In this document: positions 34,045 to 34,933 of the stretch, one piece after another
How the letters are laid out: every line of letters starts with the position of its first letter
Position numbering within the stretch: the first letter of the stretch is position 1
Source: a virus
IMG/VR virus record: IMGVR_UViG_3300025949_000063
Coordinates: 1-34,933 of that record
Direction: 5' to 3' (one strand)
Length of the DNA stretch: 34,933 nucleotides
Position numbers and translations under genes: made by a program
The notes under the pieces: model-generated
The model's database searches: none
Told to the model about the DNA's origin: nothing
The model's input: the letters and a program-made list of their open reading frames with translations, nothing else

Positions 34045-34933
34045 ATGAGCGAGATGTTGAGCCAGCTTGCGGATTATCTGGATCGCCTAGAAGAGCAAAT
34101 GTTGGCCGCCGATACCGACATGCTAGTTGATGAAGAAACACCACCTTCGCTGTGGGCCGACCGCCTCCGCGCCCAGCTCTCCGCCCCCGCCGATGGCAAG
34201 CAAGCGGGGGAGGCGGTAGCGTGGCGTGAAGTCGAGATGATGCGGCTTATCGACTTTTTGCGCTCACAGGAAGGCGATGAAGTTACGATCTGTTGTGACA
34301 ATCCAGATTTCAACGGTCAGCCAAATTGCGCGGTGATCTGCAATGGCGACTGGACCGGCTGGGAAGATCGCAGATTTGCCGCCGATACCGTCTTGGACGC
34401 CTTGAGCATGGCGGCAACGGAATATCAGTTGTCAGTGCCGCGCGATGTTATCGCGGAATCGAACGGCCATCATTGGGTTCGGCGCTTCCATTTAACGTGT
34501 TGCCGAGATTGCGGCATCGTGCGCCGCGCAGACGACATGAACAGCCCATGCAAAGGCGTTGTCCATGTCGGACCTCGCGCCTCCCCTCAAGCCGCTGTCG
34601 ATCAAGCCGGGCAAGACTACTTCAATGCGATTGACCGATCTCTTGTCGTCCGCCACCTTGGCGTTGCCGCAGGAAACCCTCTGGAGGAATTGGACGCGAT
34701 CCTATCTTGGGAGGTTTCGGTCGCCCTCGATCCAAGGGTCTCATCAGCAGCACAAGCTCTCATCGATTCTGGGGGCGCTCAAGCCGCGATGATCGAGGCG
34801 CTGGAGAAGATCGCCTACGCTCCACCGGGTGGTGTTGGGCCTACCTTACGGGAAAGTATCGAAATCGCCCGCGCCGCCCTCTCTGCCCAGCCCGCCGCCC
34901 CTCAAGCCGCGATGAGGAGGCTTTGCTGCTGGA
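34045..34933 (+). CDS. large early protein with a cysteine motif, truncated by window end
   Basis: The frame is open from ATG 34045 to the right edge (296 codons, no stop). The N-terminus begins MSEMLSQLADYLDRLEEQML, helical, then a proline/alanine linker. The middle has VTICCDNPDFNGQPNCAVIC and later HLTCCRDCGIVRRADDMNSP, a small cysteine site like those in phage proteins with a C-x-x-C...C pattern. The last part is alanine-rich with repeated phrases such as QAAMIEALEK and QAAMRR. The mosaic build with linker-joined small domains is like phage Ea22 or Lar-like composite proteins. Function unknown. Confidence 0.6.
   Translation, partial: MSEMLSQLADYLDRLEEQMLAADTDMLVDEETPPSLWADRLRAQLSAPADGKQAGEAVAWREVEMMRLIDFLRSQEGDEVTICCDNPDFNGQPNCAVICNGDWTGWEDRRFAADTVLDALSMAATEYQLSVPRDVIAESNGHHWVRRFHLTCCRDCGIVRRADDMNSPCKGVVHVGPRASPQAAVDQAGQDYFNAIDRSLVVRHLGVAAGNPLEELDAILSWEVSVALDPRVSSAAQALIDSGGAQAAMIEALEKIAYAPPGGVGPTLRESIEIARAALSAQPAAPQAAMRRLCCW

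Overview
The window is most of the genome of a temperate, P22-like short-tailed phage (or prophage). The host is probably an alphaproteobacterium of the Rhizobiales, in the Bradyrhizobium neighbourhood. That placement is inference. It rests on the GC-rich coding, a GapR-type (DUF2312) protein, an alphaproteobacterial-style CtrA box, and small proteins of kinds I associate with Rhizobiales prophages. No integrase, attachment site, tRNA or rRNA gene is visible, and genes run off both window ends.

Minus strand, 18952 down to 1, is the late region in the P22 order: small and large terminase, portal, scaffold, coat, gp4-like and gp10-like tail accessory proteins, three ejection-type proteins, tail fibres, then a lysis cassette (GH24 lysozyme, two holin candidates, an outer-membrane spanin candidate). 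A DUF115/MptE-like enzyme gene sits between coat and gp4. The gp10-like gene is broken by what looks like a +1/-1 pair of indels. Two intrinsic terminators lie directly in front of the scaffold and lysozyme start codons. A two-gene plus-strand unit with its own promoter (1702-2018) interrupts the late strand.

From 18981 to 22935 the late leader region has been invaded twice. An endonuclease VII-type HNH gene is flanked by a full copy and a truncated, diverged copy of a small phage gene. A 2.17-kb IS1595-type transposon (20599-22771) carries a transposase and three cargo genes. It is bounded by inverted repeats and an exact 8-bp target duplication, and removing it restores one open frame.

Minus strand 27476 down to 23194 is the replication/middle module: membrane microproteins, HTH proteins, a DnaA domain IV-like protein, an adenine methyltransferase, a RusA resolvase, a GapR homologue, an HNH nuclease and a DUF1376 protein. 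The immunity region (27984-29111) holds divergent Cro-like and CI-like genes, four 19-bp dyad operators and two near-identical early promoters. Each promoter places an ATG about 7 nt after its -10 box, so both predict leaderless mRNAs. A candidate small RNA lies between the switch and the right promoter.

Plus strand 29111-34933 is the right early operon of small, tightly packed genes. It includes a protein with twenty cysteines at strict three-residue spacing, an SSB-like protein with a DDIPF tip, a DUF968/HNH-like protein and several metal-binding or membrane microproteins.
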